Under the pieces are notes generated by a model. It saw nothing but the letters and a program-made list of their open reading frames with translations. It was not told the DNA's origin and did no database searches. A DNA stretch of 64,000 nucleotides from Parascedosporium putredinis (Eukaryota; Ascomycota; Sordariomycetes; Microascales; Microascaceae), in the NCBI GenBank assembly GCA_949357655.1, contig CASHTG010000006.1, positions 310,001 to 374,000 of the forward strand, given 5' to 3'. Below, in pieces: positions 1-10,529 of the stretch. The stretch's first letter is position 1. Each line of letters begins with the position of its first letter. Made by a program: the position numbers and the translations under genes.

Positions 1-675
1 CGGCAGAGCATCTCGGGGGACCCAAAAGAAAATGACAAGTGGTGCCGGGTTCTCTTCCCAGGGGAACAAAAAAAGGCGGCCCCAGAAGTTGGAAATGAAA
101 GTGGCTGGTTGATGGAAGCAAACAACATTTCAACATCAGATCATTTCACCCGGAGGAAAGCGGGAATAAGACAGAAAAAGGAGGAGAACGGGCCATATGA
201 TGCTACCCCTTCTCCAACCGAGGGGATACGCGCAACGAAGAATAAAAAGAGCCAGGGGAGGGCGTGTTAATTGTCTCTCTCTTCTATTTTCAATGACGAC
301 CGTTGCACTACTACCGGGGTTCGTTCTTCTCCTTCTTCCACCCTCCAAACGCCGTTACATCGGACCAGGCTGGCGGTTGCGCCTACCAAACCTCCACAGC
401 CTTGTCCGGTTATTTGTCGCCGGAGCTAAAATAACATCTCCGTGGCCTGGACTTATAACCGCAAAAAGAAGGAAAGAAAAGAAAGTCACAGGGGAAAAAA
501 AAAAAGGAGAAGCAGAGCAAGCCAAGGCCTGCACACCCTTAGGTACATGCAGTATTAGCCGCTACCCCCTTGAGAAAAGGCCGCTCGTTACACAGAGATC
601 CACCCTTGCCAAACGCAACAGGGTATAAGAGTAAAATGACAAGGGGGAGAGAGTTGGGGGGCGTGGAGAAAGAGT
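1..675. other. Left-edge intergenic sequence
   Basis: No gene is recognisable here. The longest open frame (197-628, plus) has low-complexity basic and proline-rich content and no family I know. The right part is presumably the 3' flank of the minus-strand FAD oxidoreductase gene that ends at about 676. Confidence 0.5.
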
Positions 676-2370
676 TTACAAACAATGGCCTTGATTCATT
701 CTCTTTTCCTCAGCCTTCCCCGTAGCCTCGCCCACCTGCGCCTGCGCCGGGCCTTGGCCAAGGATGTAATCTCCCCCGAAACACCTTGTAGACGCCGTAC
801 AATCCTCGGACGGGCCAGAGATTCCAGATCCTCTCTTTTATGGACGGTGCCGAGGGGGGCCGCGCACCGTCGCGCGCCGCGCCCCGACTTTGTCGTATAC
901 GCTGGGGAGGTGCGAGGCGCGGTATTTTTCCGCAGGGCCTCGTAGGCCGCGCGGTCGTAGTTGGCCCAGAACTCGTCCTCGGTGTAGTACGTCTGCGCGT
1001 ACAGGCACTTGCGGCCGCCGAGCTCGGCGAGCTTGGCCTCGAGCAGGCGGTTCAGGCGCGCGGCCTCGGCGGGGTCGAAGGAGAGAGGGCCCCAGACGCC
1101 AAAGTTGATGACTTCGGGCGAGGCCGGGTTCCAAAAGGTGGAGAGGTATCTGCGCTCGTCATCGCTGTCGTCATTCCCGTTGTTACCGTTGCCGTCGCCG
1201 TCGATGCCGTCGGCCGAGGCGGGGAGGGCGGGGGCACGCGCAGGGGCAGAGCCAGAGGGGTAGATGCCGTAGGTGTCGGCGACCCAGCGGTGGAACTCGA
1301 CGGAGCGGTCAAAGGGCACGGCGACGTCCTGGGTGAGGTAGAAGTCGGCGAGGCCGCTCTTGTGCAGGGCGCTGTACATGACGCGGGTGTGGAGGAGGGG
1401 ATCGAGGAGGCGGCGGGTGATGCGGTTGAAGGGCGTGAGAAAGTACCGGAACGCGTATCGGCCGGTCCAGAAGGCACCTCGGTCGTAGCGGAAGTAGTAG
1501 TCTGCGAGGGGGATGTAATCCACCACCACCGTTGTTGCTGTCGCCGGGACCGCGCGGGTGCTATCGTCGCCGACATCGTCACCACTCGCGCGGCGGCGAT
1601 GGGAGGTCTCGTTGGCCTTGCTTAGATCCTTGGCCACCTCCTCAGCACGGAGATAGAACCACGGATCTCCCGGCCGCGTGAACCGGCGGACCGTCTGCCC
1701 CTCAGGCACCGGCCCATCCACCATCCGACCGGCGCAAGTCACCGTGACGTCCCCGGCAAAGGTAATGGCGTCCACGAACTCGTTGTCCTCCTTGCCCGTC
1801 TCCTCCCGCAGCTTCGCCACGGCGTCCTCGAAGCTCCGCGAGAGGTGGTACTCGAGCCGCACGAGCTCCCTAGCGGGAACCAACCGAATCCCCAAAAGCG
1901 TAATCACGCCGAGCGTCCCAAACGCCGACGCCGCGCCGCGAAACAAGTCCGGCCGCTCGCTCGCCGACGCGCGCGTGACCTCGCCGTCGGCCAGGACGAT
2001 TTCGATCCACGCCACGGTGGCTTCAAAGGGTCCGTGGCGAAAGGCTGCTCTCGCCGGACGTTCCGGAGAAGCCGCCGCCGGCCGTGATGCCGGGGAACTC
2101 CATGACCACGGGCGGGGTGAGGCCGTGCGGCGCGGTGGCGCGCACGAGCTGGTCCATGGGCACGTTGGGCTCGACCGTGGCGATGCGGGTGGCTGCGTCG
2201 ACGGAGAGCACGGCGTCGAGGCGCGAGGTGTCGACCGTGTTGGCGCGTGTTTTGCCCGAGGGCCGCGTGCTGTTGGTGGAGCCGTGGTAGACGCGGAACG
2301 GGGTGCGGGTCTTGTAGAACCGGGCCACGGCGGCGGAGATGGCCGATACTTCCGACGCGTGGCGCTCCAT
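676..2370 (-). CDS. FAD-linked oxidoreductase, DHCR24/DIMINUTO (delta24-sterol reductase)-like
   Basis: Predicted flavoprotein of the VAO/FAD_binding_4 superfamily, closest in pattern to delta24-sterol reductases, which reduce a side-chain double bond of sterols. The N-terminal part from the start at 2370 carries the FAD-domain motifs YHGSTNSTR, VEPNVPMDQLV and PGITAGGGFSGTSGESS. The middle continues with FEATVAWIEIVLADGEV and FGTLGVITLL, and the C-terminal part has GVWGPLSFDPAEAARLN, YTEDEFWANYDR and LPSVYDKV. The frame must change four times: near 2052 (net -2 or +1, between GESS and FRHG), in the T5 run at 925-929, near 843, and in the C5 run at 773-777. Crossing the last two recovers NLWPVRGLYGVYKVF and a stop at 676-678. 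No membrane anchor is visible, unlike animal DHCR24. The family call is fairly sure; the substrate is inferred. Confidence 0.75.
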
Positions 2371-3344
2371 GGTTTTGGAGAAGGAGGCGGGAGTGATTGG
2401 GTAGCCTTTTTTTTTTTTTTCGCTTTAGGTTTTGCGGAATGGAAAATGGAAAAGGAAGTGAAAATCAATTAGGATGACGGGGAGGATCAGCGACGGAAAG
2501 GAACATTGAAAACGGTGATGGCTGACAGGTCGAACGCGTAATGGCCGTCCATGTGCGTGAGATTGGAATTTGCAAAGTGGAGCTCTGTCTGCCAAGATGG
2601 ACGATGATGTAATAAAGCTCTTGCAGGAGAAAAAGAGCAAGACGGAAAAGCCAGCGATTGTGAGACACGCGCGCATGCAAAGATTTGAAGATTTGGTCGA
2701 GAAATAAGGGCAATAAGGAAGCGGTGTTGGGGTCTGGGTCATTGTGTCGGCTTGAGCGCAAGTTTTTGGGGTTCAATGTGAGGTGTAATTGAACGTTCCA
2801 AGGTTGGAACAAAAACCACTAAAAAAGGCATGGAAAGACACCGCAACGATGAACGAGTTCAACGAGTTGGAATGACAGAGACCTTTTTTTAATCCATTTC
2901 CTTTCAAATAGAGAAAGAAAATCATCGACAAGAAGCAGGGGTGCTGCTCACATTCCAATCTTCTCCTCACGGTACACTGAATAACACGGCTGTAGCATTG
3001 ATTCTTCAAGTCAGCCGGCGTACGAATCGATGGATACATGTAGCAAATGCTGTACAAGTTGCACGATGCCAAAAATGCAATGTTTATGAGTGATATTACG
3101 GATCGCCCGTGGCAGGCGCCTTGCTATACATTTCCGTTGCAAAGACAGCATCAATGGATCAACCTGACGCTTCTCTTTGCTGTTTTACCCTACCCAACTC
3201 TCACAAAACTCCTCGCTCCATGCCCATCTCGACTTTTTCCCTCTGCCCCCTCCCCCTTCCAAAAGAAAACTCGATAAAAGTACATATTCTATCTAGTATA
3301 CATGGTACATAGAGCCAGTCATATCCCCCACCGTAATCTTTTGT
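2371..3344. other. Intergenic: promoter side of the FAD gene, 3' flank of the ankyrin gene
   Basis: No coding region is recognised. A T14 run at 2407-2420 lies just upstream of the FAD oxidoreductase start. The remainder holds short unrelated open frames only. Confidence 0.5.
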
Positions 3345-4387
3345 TCATACATATTCCTTGAGCATCTGCGCCAACCCGTCGTGGCCCCGTCTCTCCGCCA
3401 GATCCACCGGCGTCAGACCATTAGTATCCCTCGAATCGGCCGCCACATCCCCGCGGCCGAGCAAGATCCGCGCCACCTCCTCGTGGCCCCCAAGGCCGCG
3501 GCCGACAGCGCCGTGTGGCCGCTCCCGTCCCGTACGTCGGCGCGGACGTCGGGCCGGGCCAGTAACCCGCGCACGATGGGCTGGTGGCCCTGTCGCGCGG
3601 CGAGAAACAGCGGGGTCTGTCCTAGCGCGTCCACGGCGTTGATGTCGACGCCGGGCTGCTCGAGCAAGAGGCTCACGACGGTCGCGTGGCCGGCCGAGGC
3701 GGCGAGGGCGAGGGGCGTTCGTCTCCACTCGTCCGGCGAGTCTGGGTCGATGCCGGGTTGCGCGAGCAAAGCCCTGACGACGGCTTCGTGGCCGCCCTCG
3801 GCGGCGTGGGCTAGGCTGGCGTGACGGCCCTGGCTGGCGGGCATCGCGGCAGCGCCCAGGAGCTACCGCGCGCGATCAGGAGCGTGACGATCCTCTCGTG
3901 TCCCGCACGAGCGGCGCAGGCGAGCGGTGTCTGCCCGTAGCTGTCCGGGAGGTCGACGTCGACGTCCGTCCGGCTCAGCAGCAGGCCCACGACGCCCTCG
4001 TTGCCGGCGGAGCTCGCATACCAGAGCGGGGTGCATCCGTGCTTGTCCCGCGCGTTGGGGTCGACGGATTTCTGGCCGAGCAGGAGGGCCACCACCTCGT
4101 CGTGGCCGTTTTGCGCGGCGATGGATAGCGGGTCTGGCCGTAGCGCTCGGCGGAGTCGGCCATCACGCCTGGGAGGCCGGCTAAGAAGATGGAGACGGTG
4201 GAGGCATGGCCGGCTTCCGCGGCGAGCCAGAGGGGGTCTGGTCGTCGTACTCGGGGTAGGACGCTTGGGATGGGGTTTCTTCGAGGAGGCGGCGGACGGT
4301 GGCGTTGTCGCCCTGCTGGGCGGCGATGGACAGGGCGGACCGGCTGAGAGGAGTGCCAAGCGTGGGGGATTCGGGAGGTTCCATCAT
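3345..4387 (-). CDS. Ankyrin-repeat protein (about ten repeats)
   Basis: Protein of about 345 residues made almost only of ankyrin repeats, a protein-protein interaction scaffold; the partner cannot be inferred. The start at 4387 gives MMEPPESPTLGTPLSR, then repeats begin with SALSIAAQQGDNATV, QTPLWLAAEAGHASTV, QTPLSIAAQNGHDEVV, CTPLWYASSAGNEGVV, QTPLACAARAGHERIV, ASLAHAAEGGHEAVV, RTPLALAASAGHATVV, QTPLFLAARQGHQPIV, HTALSAAALGGHEEVA and LTPVDLAERRGHDGLA, ending in QMLKEYV and a stop at 3345. Four -1 shifts are needed, including the runs at 4232-4236, 4130-4132 and 3487-3491 and one near 3850; each falls inside a repeat whose consensus is restored across it. No other domain, signal peptide or membrane segment is visible. 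Confidence 0.85.
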
Positions 4388-7045
4388 GGTAAGGAAGCTA
4401 GTCTGTGGGGATGTCGGGAGGTGCCGGTTGCATGTCTTACAAGCCGGAGGGAGATGGGCGTGACTGGACTGGAACCAGGATCAATGGGAGTGCTCAGGGT
4501 CCGGGGAGGAGGGGTTTTGGACGGGGCCTAGGGAAGCTAGGAAGGCTAGTCAAAACGCCGGCTTTGTCGATAATAACGGGGCCCACCTAAAGGAATGACG
4601 AGAAGGGAAAAGAAGGTTAAAAAAGGAATGAATAGAAAACACAAGGGAACAAGACAACGAAAAATCAAGGATGGCCGGAGAAGATATTACGGAAGAAGGA
4701 GAAGAGGGAGAAGAATAATAATGAAAACCAAAGCAAAAACAAGAACAAAGTGACTGAAAAAAAGCACAGATGGAAATGAAACAAAAGAAGCTGGCTCGTG
4801 GAGCTTGGATACGGGAAGGCAATCCGAAGAGCCCCTCGAGCTGACCAGTCACGGCTCCGCAAATCTGCAGAAGGAGAATGAAGGGGCCAGCTCCAACGTA
4901 TCAAATATCAAAACAGGAGGGGACACACGATCCTTAGCTATCAATAGCCTGGACCCTCCCCAAGCACAACATCAAATTGAGCCCACAAACCACGCTAAAC
5001 GGGAAGGGCTGACGTGACGGGCAGGGAGCCTTCCTCTCTGCTTCCCTTGCTTGATCAAGATGAAAAAGACGGAGCTTTTCCATTCCCTCCCCCTGGAAAT
5101 GTGGTGCCAAGACCGCCGTTCGTTTGGGGGCGACTCCGTAGTGTCTCCAAGTGCTGCAGCCCTACGGTACTAGGCCGCGCTGCGCCGGGGAGCAACAGGA
5201 CAGGAGAAAAAAAATGGTCCATTTGGTGTAGGATGAGCAAGGCGTCGCGAGGAAGAGACGATGGCGGAAAGATGATAACAAAAGGAGACGAAAATAACGG
5301 TCGGCCGAGAGCCACGCTATAGTTCTCCGGGGAAAAAAAGAAGGGGACAAAACGGGCGCTCAGCCGTCGCTCAGGGAGCAAATCCCCGAGAGTTCAGCCA
5401 AGGGAAAAGGATCCATCAATGATCCATCGCTGCAGGTCCTGCGTTCTGGAAGTATTCCATCCTGTCAAGTTCCCTGGTCGAGGCCGTGCGGGATGGCTGC
5501 GGCTAGGAATGCATCAATTGAGTCTCGAAGTGTTTGTTTGGGCGGTAGATCAAGCAAAAAGACAGAGGAACACCAATGGATCCTTGCCCGTCGTTGTCAG
5601 AGCGCATGTTGGGTGGCAGAGCGAAGAAGGGACGTGTTCCACTCAGGAATGCAACGGCGGCATCGCCATCTTGTTTCCGGCCTCTCTCTCTCCCTCGCGT
5701 GAAGTATACATGTGGTAATTCTTTGCAGCTGAGAGTGGAGGCCGAGCCACATCCCATCTTTTGTTTTTCCCTGCCTCCTTCTTTTTGTTCTCAGTTCCCA
5801 CGTTCCATCTTGCCTGCACCTCATCCCTCCGCTGGGAGGGGCTCGACCGGCTGTGGCGGGCCCGCCCGTTTGACTGGAACCACAACCCCGCTGGCGTGTG
5901 CCTCCCATTTGCCATTTGCCCTTTGCCCTTTGCACTTTGCACTTTACACTTTGCTGTGCTTCCAAAGTCTGGAAGCGAGGAGTTTTCGCTGATGCTGGTC
6001 ATAGGCGTTCGAAACGCCGGGGATCAGACGGGACGAGGAGGAATTCCATATACAGAGCGTCGAGGCCTGAAACGACAACATGACGTGAGATGGCTTGCCA
6101 AGTGGCTCGAGTTGGCGGCGAAGGCTGCGCGACGGAGCCAGGCTCCATGGGACGCTTCTTTTCAGCGCGTAGGGACCTTGGGATCACTGATCAATGCCTC
6201 TCTCCCTTCAGACCTAATGGATTGATCCATCGATGTTTGGCATTGAGAAGAATCAAGGCACCGGGGCAACTTGCATTGATCGAGGCTTTCTCTACTGAGA
6301 GAAGCACTTGCCCAAAACGGCCCACAGAGGAAAATTCACCTCTCTTCCTTCGCTCCTTCTTCCTTTTCTCCGTCTTCATTTTTTTACTAGTGCATATGAA
6401 TAGAGAAGATGAACAATTACACACGTCGAGCCCCCATTCTTGTTCTAAAAACATCTTGTCAAATCGAAAAGGCAACACACGTTTAGTTTCAGTCCCGCAG
6501 TTGTGTGGTCCTTAATTACTCGAGGGGCTCTTTCGGTGCTTCAAATCCCCCGCCATCCCCATTGGTCTGTCCCTGTCGAGGGGCTCTTTCCCGGGAGAGC
6601 TTGTGCAAGAATATTGGCACTAAAATTAATCCTTTCCAGGTGGAGATATGCTATGCCTAGCTCGTGTCGTGATTATGCATCACTTGCTCAAGGGGAAGTG
6701 TGGGTGGTCGGGCCGCCCCTGCTTCTTCCGTTCCTGTGTAGCACTCTGGGGAGCAGGTCCTTCATCAGCCACAAAAGCTTCTTTTCGGCGCCACACCTCT
6801 CCCATGAGACCAAGGCCCATGTCAGTGGCTGGAGCTGTGTCCCAACGTCTCGACCCTTGTTTCTCCGGCCCAAGGGTCTCAGAGTGTTCCAAATGCGACA
6901 CTCCGGACGAGGGACAATTCATGCGGCTGCCAAAAACCCTCTCCTCAAACCCCGTCAGGTCTGGCTTCGATTTTTCCCGCGACACCCTTCCCGAACAAAG
7001 AACTATTCAATCCTCAGCAGCTAGGGAGATGCTTCCACGGCCATC
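4388..7045. other. Intergenic region between the divergent ankyrin and FHIP genes
   Basis: This 2.7 kb separates two outward-facing genes and so holds both promoters. I see no coding frame with family resemblance. The only clear structure is a 7-bp-period repeat at 5908-5955. Confidence 0.5.
5908..5955. repeat. Imperfect 7-bp tandem repeat (TTTGCCC/TTTGCAC)
   Basis: About seven consecutive units of the form TTTGCCA, TTTGCCC, TTTGCAC and TTTACAC follow one another. It is non-coding and lies in the upstream region shared by the ankyrin and FHIP genes. Confidence 0.75.
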
Positions 7046-10000
7046 ATGGATTTTGTAAGGAAACTAATTTCCCCCCCCCTTCTCCCTCTCTATCTCTCGC
7101 CCAGCCCGTGGGCTTTTGCATTTTCAACATGCGGCTCCTTCTGGCACCTCGAGCTCGCTGCTGCGGTGCCGTGGCGACCTGACGATTTTGGCTGCAAGGC
7201 TGACAATATGTGGGAACTCTAGTGGTCGCGCCTCCTAAGCCATACCTCCCTATCGTCGAATACCTCGCGAGAAACTGCCGCCAGAGACCCCGCCAAACGA
7301 TTGCATCGATTCGAACGGGAATATGGCCAGCTTTTGGTATGTCCATCGTTCTTTCCGTCTTATTTCTTCCTTGCCTTATTTTGGTGTGGGAAGCTGCTTC
7401 CTTTGGATTTTTTTCCTTCTTCTTCTTCTTCTTGAACTCTCCCTCTCTCCTATCTCCCTACACGCGGGACTTCACACGCTCCTCGGCTGTACGTTGTGCT
7501 AATACCTCGGCTCTCTCCACCTTGTTTTTTTAGCAAATATGGCGCAACTCGTCGAATCTATCCCGCGACTTCGAGGCGGCCGAGAAGCTCGAGATCCGGC
7601 TTCACGAGCTCACGACAATCCTGAGCGACGAGAGCCGCCGTCCACTGCCCCACCCGTGCATCCAGTTCGCCTCGATCAAGCAAATCTACGTGCCCATCGC
7701 CAAGGTCGCGACGACTTCGTACAATGAGTGGATCATCAAGGAAGCCGTGCACTTTTTCGCGACCCTGATCGAGAGCGAGGAGGAGGCGTTTGTGGAGAAC
7801 CACAACTTCTCGTCGAGCCTGACCACCCTGCTGGTGCGGATCACGGGCCAGAACAGCGTCAGGCTCGGCCGGGATACCGAGGTCAAGGTGGTGGAGCTCG
7901 CGTTCAATATCACGACCAAGATGCGGCTGCAGCCGCACATACTTGACGTGTGGTTCCGGAGTACGCAGCAGCACCATCACCACCAAGCCCAACAAGGGCT
8001 CGATGACCGTGAGCGGTTCGCGGGCAAGACGCAGAAGCAGGACTTCCCTTGTTCTACATACTCATGGACTACATCCAGCACGAGGGCCGCGTGGGCGACT
8101 TTGCCCGGACGGGCCTCCTCTACATCATCGAGACGGCGTCGAGCTCGGTCGCGCTGGAGCAGTGGATCGTGGAGAGCGATCTCTCGACCCTCATGGCCAC
8201 GGGCCTGGGCGCCCTGTACAGCCAGCTGAGCAGGAAGCTCGTCATCGACCACCTCCCGCACGAGCTGCCCCCATCCTCGCCCTCTCCGACTACCAGCACC
8301 CGACGTCCAACTACGAGATTGTGGCGTCGTGCGCGCCCGAGTTTCAGGCGCACCTCGATACTTTTCTCTCGCACTTGCTGTTTTGGCAGGACGTGCTGAA
8401 CCACTGCCGGTCCGTCGAGGTCAAGTCAACCTTGCTCGAGCACTTTCAAGTTATTTTCCTTCAACAGCTTTTGTACGTTGCCAGAGAAAGCCCCCTCTTT
8501 CAGCATGTTACAAAGACTGGCACATGAACTAACTCCCGCTACCAGATACCCCTCGCTTCTAGAATCCTCCGACATTGACGGCGGCTCGTCGGTCGCCGTC
8601 ATCACCTATCTCCGACGAATCCTCGAGTCACTCGACCACCCCGACATGATCAATCTCATCCTCCATTACCTCCTCGCTCTCCCCGACGCAGACACATCGC
8701 GGACGCCGGCCGGCGAGAGCACGTCCGTCAGCGCCGCTCGCAAGCGCAAGTCGATGGACCTAGCCACAATGCTGGCTGAGAAGCAAGATCCGTGGGACCC
8801 GCTGCTCTTCAACTTGGTGGACCTTGCGCTGGCGTGCCTGCGCTCGCACAGCCAGCAGACGATACACGTGACGCTGCAGCTCATCTCGTCCATCCTGAAG
8901 CGGCACCACCGGTACGCCGTGCTCACGCTCCTGCGGACGGAGAGCCTGCACGCGCCGGCATCGACGCACCGGACGAGCGGCGCGCACGACCAAGAGGTCG
9001 AGTACCTCATGACGCTGGCCGGGTCGATCGGGGGCCAGGACAATTTCGACGAGGTGTACGAAAACGTGCTGCGGGACGCCATGACGCGGCTCGAGGCCCA
9101 CTCGTGCTCCCTCAAGCTCGTGGCGCCCAAGGTGTCGACGGCCAACCACGACTTGCCGGCGATCCCGGATAGCTTGCCGGGGGCGCCGCCCGACGTCAGC
9201 ACCCACACCCTGCAGCCCGACGACCCTTTGCTCGTGACGCTGCTCGACATCCTCGAGACCTTTTTCGTCAACCCCGTCGATACGAACCTGTCGGTCACGG
9301 AAACGCTGACCGACCTGGCCATCTGCGGGTATATGGGCGTGGAGGGTTGGCTCGTGCGGCATCCCAAGCACTACAGCTACGAGGACGAGGACGACGAGGC
9401 CGAGGCGGAGGAGACGGCGTTGGCGCTCGCTGCAAGCAGCGCCGGCCCCGAGTCGCCCGAGTACGAGGTCGCGCAGCGGCTCCTGGCCCAGCGCCGGTGC
9501 CGGAGGCGGCCGAGGTGGGTGGCGTCGAGCCTTCCCCGGCTCCTGACGGTCCTGAAGAAGCTGTCGGAGCAGCTGGCGGGCTACCGCGAGACGATACCCC
9601 GGTTCGACGATTTGCTCCAGCAACGGCGCGAGGCCTTCCAAACGGCGGATGCGGCGCCCGTGCTCCCGTTCCACACGCCGCAGCAGCCGCAGCCACAGCC
9701 ACAGTCACAGCAGCAACGGAGAGGTGACAGCCAAGGGCCCGGCTCGTACAACACGCCGGATAGGGGCAGCATGGACGACCCGCGGGGCGACTCGCCCGCG
9801 CGACCGTCGGGGCTCGAAGGGTTCGCGCAAAGGCTTTTGTCAGAGCTCGGGACGCCCTCGAGAACGGGCAGTCCGCGTGGCCGAAAAGACGGCAGGGCCG
9901 GCGGAGCAGGGATAGGTGCCGGGGCGACTGCGACTGCGACGACGACGACGACAACGACGTCATCGGGCCACGGCCTCTCGGGGGTTACGGACTGGGCACG

Positions 10001-10529
10001 CCGACGATGACGCCGACAAAGGCCCCGGGTCAGGTGCGGCGCCGAGGGAGTTCCCGCTCAACTACGACAGTCCATCGCGCAGCGGAGCGGTAGCGCCAGG
10101 AGCAGCCCGGGATGACGCCGGCGGGCGGGATCCGACGGTGGCGAGTCAGATGGCGGCGTTTGCGGCCATTGACCAGAGCATCCTGGCGCGGCGGGTCGGG
10201 CTGCCGGGGAGGACGGCGGGGAGGACGGGGTGCCGTTTAACCTCGGCAAGGCGGTACAGGAACAAGGGTCAGGGCCAGGGCAGCAGCCTGAAGCGGGCGG
10301 TGCCGGAAAGCAAAAGGGGGAACGAGGACAAGAAGAAGAAGAAGAAGAGACGACGGGAGAGAGCGGCGAGGATGATGAGATGGCGGAGGCGTTTACGCCG
10401 CTGGAGGATTCGATGGTGTCGGTGTCGCACGTGCTCACCAATGCGCTGATTTTGCAGTCGTTTTTGATGGAGTTGGCGGGGATCGTGCAGGTGAGGGCGG
10501 GGCTTTTCAACGAAGTGCGCTTCGTGTAG
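7046..10529 (+). CDS. fhipA: FHIP family protein (RAI16-like), FTS-Hook-FHIP complex subunit
   Basis: Orthologue of fungal FHIP, which in the FTS-Hook-FHIP complex links early endosomes to dynein for transport along microtubules. Exons: 7046-7054 (MDF), 7223-7336 (starting WSRLL, ending EREYGQLL), 7534-8472 and 8546-10529; introns are GTAAGG/TAG, GTATGT/TAG and GTACGT/CAG. Conserved stretches include QIWRNSSNLSRDFEAAEKL, PHPCIQFASIKQIYVPI, ILMDYIQHEGRVGDFARTG, LYPSLLESSDIDGGSS (across intron 3), FAAIDQSILARRVGLP and SVSHVLTNALILQSFLMEL; the end is VRAGLFNEVRFV. Five -1 shifts are required, at runs 8046-8048, 8268-8272, 9980-9984, 10046-10048 and 10206-10209. The predicted length is about 1015 residues, with acidic, Gln-rich and Lys/Glu-rich low-complexity inserts in the C-terminal third. 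The family call is confident and exon 1 is well supported by phase. Confidence 0.9.

Noticed and set aside
7323..7336. ATG at 7323 as the start of FHIP
   Set aside because: It is in the wrong frame for the conserved exon; the frame giving EREYGQLL joined to QIWRNSS fits the family and needs the upstream MDF exon.
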